DNA of 9,534 nt from Oscillospiraceae bacterium (GTDB lineage Bacteria > Bacillota > Clostridia > Oscillospirales > Acutalibacteraceae): positions 1 to 9,534 of the forward strand of contig WRDE01000053.1 of the NCBI GenBank assembly GCA_009783605.1, in the 5' to 3' direction. The first letter of the stretch is position 1. Every line of letters starts with the position of its first letter. Positions 7,312-9,534 of this stretch are shown piece after piece. Position numbers and translations under genes: made by a program. The notes beneath the pieces were generated by a model, which was not told the origin of the DNA, searched no databases, and worked only from the letters and a program-made list of their open reading frames with translations.

Positions 7312-7340
7312 TTGACATTTGTTTCACAGTCTGTTATACT
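7312..7340 (+). promoter_or_regulatory. Strong sigma-A promoter for the leader-methyltransferase-acetyltransferase operon
   Basis: The -35 box TTGACA (7312-7317) is a perfect match and the -10 box TATACT (7335-7340) matches 5 of 6, with a 17-bp spacer. This is the best promoter in the window. Transcription should begin near 7346-7348, about 205 bases before the methyltransferase ATG, which leaves a long leader. A strong constitutive promoter ahead of a terminator is typical of genes controlled by attenuation. Confidence 0.85.
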
Positions 7341-7371
7341 CTCTCAAAATCAAACGAAAGGAGCCGGCGCT

Positions 7372-7473
7372 GTGAATAAAAGGATGCAAAACAATCATAT
7401 GGAAATCATGGGTATGCTTGACCAGGTATGCTGGTACACAGGCTTGGCCCTTTTTGAATTTTGTGGTGGATAA
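7372..7473 (+). CDS. Putative leader peptide (33 residues) of an attenuator
   Basis: A short ORF runs from GTG 7372 to TAA 7471-7473. AAAGGAG (7357-7363) lies eight bases before the GTG, a better site than many full genes here have. The peptide has a polar N-terminal part with methionines at positions 1, 5, 10, 13 and 15, and a hydrophobic end DQVCWYTGLALFEFCGG. It has no domain and is too short for an enzyme. Its place between a strong promoter and a terminator, and the fact that its 3' codons mimic the terminator arm, point to a regulatory leader peptide. The frame stays open upstream to 7255, but that would run through the promoter and is not the real start. The signal that would pause the ribosome is unknown; an antibiotic or low charged tRNA (Met, Trp or Cys) are the obvious options. 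Confidence 0.6.
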   Translation: MNKRMQNNHMEIMGMLDQVCWYTGLALFEFCGG

Positions 7474-7480
7474 TATCCAC
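7466..7480 (+). other. Hairpin at the leader ORF stop codon
   Basis: GTGGATAATATCCAC forms a perfect 6-bp stem (7466-7471 with 7475-7480) around a 3-base loop, and the leader ORF stop TAA (7471-7473) lies at its top. A ribosome terminating there would melt it. It lies between the proposed antiterminator strand (7446-7455) and its partner (7493-7503), so it could stack inside that fold. Confidence 0.6.
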
Positions 7481-7495
7481 TTATAGAAAGCAAAT

Positions 7496-7530
7496 AAGCG
7501 GCTGAGTGATAATACTCTTGGCCGCTTTTT
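7496..7530 (+). terminator. Intrinsic terminator inside the leader (attenuator)
   Basis: AAGCGGC (7496-7502) pairs fully with GCCGCTT (7521-7527). An inner GAGT (7504-7507) pairs with ACTC (7514-7517) around a 6-base loop. A TTTTT-A-TTTTT tract follows at 7526-7536. It sits downstream of a promoter and short ORF but upstream of the methyltransferase ribosome binding site, with no other promoter visible between, so it must be bypassed for the operon to be expressed. Confidence 0.8.
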
Positions 7531-7552
7531 ATTTTTGAAGGAGGGATTTGTG

Positions 7553-8350
7553 ATGTCCGGATACAAGGAGCGGGTCTATGGCCAGTACGGCGACGGGACC
7601 AAGGAGGACGAACGGCCATTCCGGTCACGGTCGGAGGGGCTGGAATTCCACTATACCAAAAAGGCGATGGCGGAGTATATCCGCCCGGACAGCCGGGTGC
7701 TGGAGATCGGCTGCGCGACGGGGTATTACGCGATGCATTTCGCCGATAAGTGCCGGGAATATGTGGGGGTCGATCTGTTCGGGCCGCATATCGACATATT
7801 CCGGCGCAAGATCGCCGAGCGGGGGTTGGCCAACGTGTCCTGTCAGGTCGGCGACGCGCTGGCGCTGCCGTTTGCCGACGGCAGCTTCGATGTGGTCTGC
7901 TGCCTCGGGCCGATGTATCACCTGCCGCCGGAGCAGCGGGAGCGGGCGTTTGCCGAAGCCGCCCGGGTATGCAAACCGGGCGGGACGGCTGCCTTCGCCT
8001 ATATCAACCTGATCGGCGTCTATGTCGGCGTCTGCGTCCACGATAAACACCGGGAGCGGTACCCCAACGCGGAAACCCACGATTTTGTGTTCCGGTACGG
8101 CACCAACGACGAAAAGCCCTTTGTCTTCTACTTCACCACGCCGGAGGAGATGGAGGCCGCCGCCGCCCGGAGCGGTTTGGTGAAACTGCGCAATATGGGT
8201 ACCGATTCCTTCATCACCATGTGTGCGGTGGACCAGATGGACGACCAAAAGTTCGCGCTGTATCTGGAGCTGCACGACCGGATGGTGGCGCATGAATCCT
8301 GTACCGGAATGAGCAACCACGCGCTGCTGATCTGCGGGAAGGAGGGGTAA
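7553..8350 (+). CDS. Class I SAM-dependent methyltransferase
   Basis: The 265-residue cytoplasmic methyltransferase has a standard Rossmann core: motif I VLEIGCATGYYA (49-60) binds SAM, Asp74 in EYVGVDL holds the ribose, GDALALPFADGSFD (100-113) covers motifs II-III, and CCLGPMYHLP (116-125) follows. VCKPGGTAAFAYINLIGVYVG (139-159) is the usual post-motif strand. The C-terminal half (about 160-265) would determine the substrate and I do not recognise it. ATG 7553 is chosen because AAGGAGG (7538-7544) precedes it by eight bases; the frame extends to TTG 7535, but that lies in the terminator tail. The gene is read through the leader attenuator and is followed two bases later by an acetyltransferase. 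rRNA, a small metabolite or a drug are all possible targets; the sequence alone does not decide. Confidence 0.88.
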   Translation: MSGYKERVYGQYGDGTKEDERPFRSRSEGLEFHYTKKAMAEYIRPDSRVLEIGCATGYYAMHFADKCREYVGVDLFGPHIDIFRRKIAERGLANVSCQVGDALALPFADGSFDVVCCLGPMYHLPPEQRERAFAEAARVCKPGGTAAFAYINLIGVYVGVCVHDKHRERYPNAETHDFVFRYGTNDEKPFVFYFTTPEEMEAAAARSGLVKLRNMGTDSFITMCAVDQMDDQKFALYLELHDRMVAHESCTGMSNHALLICGKEG

Positions 8351-8352
8351 AA

Positions 8353-8907
8353 ATGCTGACGCACAAGGGAACGGTGACGCTGACCACGCCGCGGCTGACC
8401 CTGCGCCGGCTGACGGCGGCGGACGCGCCGGCGATGTATGCCAACTGGTGCTCCGACCAAAAGGTGACGAAATTTTTGCGGTGGGATCCCCATCCGTCTG
8501 AGGAGCACACACGAGAGCTGTTAGAGAGCTGGGTCACCGAGTATGAGCGGGCGGATTATTATCATTGGGTCATTGAATATGCTAAATACATTATCGGCAC
8601 AATCGCCTTTCACGCCGCCAGCGATAACCATGAGCGGTTGGAAATCGGCTATTGCATCGGCTCACGGTGGTGGAATCGCGGGATCGTAACCGAAGCGCTG
8701 GGTGCGGCGCTTCGCTACGCGTTTGAGGAATTGAACGCCCACCGGATGATCGCGCTGCACGACACCCAAAACCCCGGATCCGGCCGGGTGATGCAGAAGA
8801 ACGGCATGAAGCTGGAGGGAATTTTGCGGGAACATCTCCTGCGCAAGGACGGCAGCCGGGGGGATATGGCGTATTACGCGATATTGCGAAGTGAATGGGG
8901 CGGATAA
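8353..8907 (+). CDS. GNAT family N-acetyltransferase, RimJ/RimL type
   Basis: This 184-residue acetyl-CoA-dependent transferase is of the Acetyltransf_3 group. It opens with TTPRLTLRRLTAADA (11-25), typical of RimJ/RimL-like enzymes. It has LEIGYCIGSRWWNRGIVTEAL (motif A, about 96-116) and NPGSGRVMQKNGMKLEG (140-156), where Asn140 and the following helix close the active site. Relatives acetylate protein N-termini, amino acids or antibiotics; the substrate here is open. The start ATG 8353 lies two bases after the methyltransferase stop, and its AAGGAGG-like site is inside the end of that gene, so the two are almost certainly one translationally linked operon controlled by the leader attenuator. 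A strong terminator follows. Confidence 0.9.
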   Translation: MLTHKGTVTLTTPRLTLRRLTAADAPAMYANWCSDQKVTKFLRWDPHPSEEHTRELLESWVTEYERADYYHWVIEYAKYIIGTIAFHAASDNHERLEIGYCIGSRWWNRGIVTEALGAALRYAFEELNAHRMIALHDTQNPGSGRVMQKNGMKLEGILREHLLRKDGSRGDMAYYAILRSEWGG

Positions 8908-8908
8908 T

Positions 8909-8943
8909 AAAACCGGCGGAACAAGGGGTGTTCCGCCGGTTTT
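8909..8943. terminator. Bidirectional intrinsic terminator between the acetyltransferase and luxS
   Basis: AAAACCGGCGGAAC (8909-8922) and GTTCCGCCGGTTTT (8930-8943) form a perfect 14-bp stem with a 7-base loop. The A tract and T tract at its ends allow it to work on both strands. It ends the plus-strand operon just after its TAA (8905-8907). The luxS stop codon (8942-8944) overlaps the outermost bases, so the two converging transcripts share one terminator. Confidence 0.9.
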
Positions 8944-9385
8944 ATTCGTATATATTCAACCCCGTGAACACCGACGCATACTCCCGCGCGACCCGTTTGG
9001 CACTTTCCAAACTCAGATTCATATAGTTCCCGCATTCAACCGCGCTCCTGCCGAACACCTCCCCCTGATACGCCAAAATATCCGACAGCGCTTTCCCGAC
9101 CGCCGCGATCACCCGGTCATGGGCGGCGCCGCGCACCAACAGATAAAACCCGGTCTGGCAGCCCATCGGGCCGAAATAGATGACGTCGTTTTTGATTTCG
9201 CTGTTGCGGATAATGGTCGCGAACATATGCTCAAAGGAGTGCAGCTCACTGTTTGACAGCAACGGCGCGGTGTTCGGCTTTTTTACCCGCATATCATAGG
9301 TGAAGATATCGCCGTCGGTCCGGGACAGATAAAAGCCGGGCTGGAGTTTGGTGTGGTCAATTTTAAAACTTTCGATTTTTTCCAT
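8942..9385 (-). CDS. luxS: S-ribosylhomocysteine lyase LuxS
   Basis: LuxS splits S-ribosylhomocysteine into homocysteine and DPD, the precursor of autoinducer-2, as part of the activated-methyl cycle. The 147-residue protein is close to the usual 150-160. The metal-binding HSFEH (His49, His53) with catalytic Glu52, the catalytic Cys76 in FGPMGCQTGFYL and the metal ligand Cys118 in ECGNY are all present, so it should be active. The start ATG 9385 has AAAGG at 9394-9398, eight bases upstream. Only 13 bases separate it from the preceding gene, so it is probably co-transcribed from beyond the window. A methyltransferase operon converges on it, but no regulatory link is visible. Confidence 0.97.
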   Translation of the reverse strand: MEKIESFKIDHTKLQPGFYLSRTDGDIFTYDMRVKKPNTAPLLSNSELHSFEHMFATIIRNSEIKNDVIYFGPMGCQTGFYLLVRGAAHDRVIAAVGKALSDILAYQGEVFGRSAVECGNYMNLSLESAKRVAREYASVFTGLNIYE

Positions 9386-9398
9386 AAGACGCGCCTTT

Positions 9399-9534
9399 CT
9401 AATCCACCGTCAGATTCCCGTCGCCGCTGATCGGGATGGTATTGCCGAGATATTTGGGATTCCGCACAAACAGGGTATCGGTCAGCGCTTTGACCCGGGC
9501 GAAGGATTCGCGGAATTTCAGGTAGCGGATATTA
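9399..9534 (-). CDS. Unidentified gene, C-terminal 45 residues
   Basis: An open frame enters from the right edge and ends at TAG (9399-9401). The visible tail includes RYLKFRESFARVKAL, LFVRNPKYLGNTIPIS and GDGNLTVD. It is a normal-looking coding sequence without stops, but I do not recognise the family from this fragment. It lies 13 bp upstream of luxS in the same direction and is likely in the same transcript. Confidence 0.6.
   Translation of the reverse strand, partial: NIRYLKFRESFARVKALTDTLFVRNPKYLGNTIPISGDGNLTVD

Larger units (their letters stand above)
7346..7552 (+). promoter_or_regulatory. Transcribed leader with attenuator layout
   Basis: This roughly 200-base untranslated leader holds, in order: a ribosome binding site and a 33-codon ORF (7372-7473), a small hairpin at 7421-7435, a hairpin around the ORF stop (7466-7480), an intrinsic terminator (7496-7530) and the methyltransferase ribosome binding site (7538-7544). 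The end of the ORF contains CTTGGCCCTTTTT (7443-7455), which repeats the terminator 3' arm CTTGGCCGCTTTTT (7517-7530) with one base missing. It could therefore pair with 7493-7503 (GGCC with GGCU apart from one bulge, CUU with AAG, then two A-U pairs) and prevent terminator formation. A ribosome finishing the ORF would cover that segment and permit termination; a ribosome paused earlier would expose it. The mechanism is inference; the elements are visible. Confidence 0.65.

Noticed and set aside
7255..7473. Longer 72-codon version of the leader ORF
   Set aside because: Its first 39 codons would run through the -35 and -10 boxes at 7312-7340 and lack a ribosome binding site, whereas GTG 7372 has AAAGGAG at the right distance.
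7625..8512. A 295-codon open frame on the minus strand across the methyltransferase
   Set aside because: It lies opposite the methyltransferase and the start of the acetyltransferase, is rich in Pro, Arg and His as antisense frames in this composition are, and has no recognisable domain.

Overview
The window is about 9.5 kb of moderately GC-rich DNA that looks like a chromosome segment of an endospore-forming Firmicute of the clostridial/Oscillospirales type. The evidence is a SpoIIID sporulation regulator, adjacent TrmK and Nif3-like genes, a LuxS enzyme, strong AGGAGG-like ribosome binding sites, sigma-A-type promoters and heavy use of CGG for arginine. The exact genus cannot be read from the sequence. 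There is no phage, IS, CRISPR or tRNA signature.

Left block, plus strand (1-2814): the 3' end of a short-chain dehydrogenase, spoIIID, then a promoter and a four-gene run. The run holds a small DUF1858-type CxxC protein, tRNA m1A22 methyltransferase TrmK, a Nif3-like metal protein whose N-terminal part lies in a different frame from the rest, and a GNAT acetyltransferase. Four short tandem arrays sit in this block. They have different sequences, but all have a 7-bp period and all lie exactly at gene ends. They supply stop codons, a start codon and N-terminal codons of the flanking genes.

Middle block, minus strand (7185 down to 2838): a soluble hybrid histidine kinase (PAS, GAF-like, HisKA, HATPase, receiver) is followed after about 20 bp by a 708-residue multi-spanning membrane protein of GT-C glycosyltransferase character. 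The two probably form one operon, read from a promoter at 7227-7255.

Right block, plus strand (7312-8943): a near-consensus sigma-A promoter drives a leader RNA with a well-translated-looking 33-codon ORF, a hairpin at its stop codon and an intrinsic terminator. A SAM-dependent methyltransferase and a RimJ/RimL-type acetyltransferase follow. The end of the leader ORF carries a near copy of the terminator's 3' arm, so it could compete for the 5' arm. This is the layout of a ribosome-mediated transcription attenuator, of the kind often found ahead of antibiotic-response genes. A 14-bp-stem terminator closes this operon and overlaps the stop codon of the converging luxS. luxS lies 13 bp downstream of an unidentified gene cut by the window edge.

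The points most worth following up are the leader/attenuator with its methyltransferase-acetyltransferase cargo, the heptameric arrays at gene junctions, and the apparent Nif3 frameshift.
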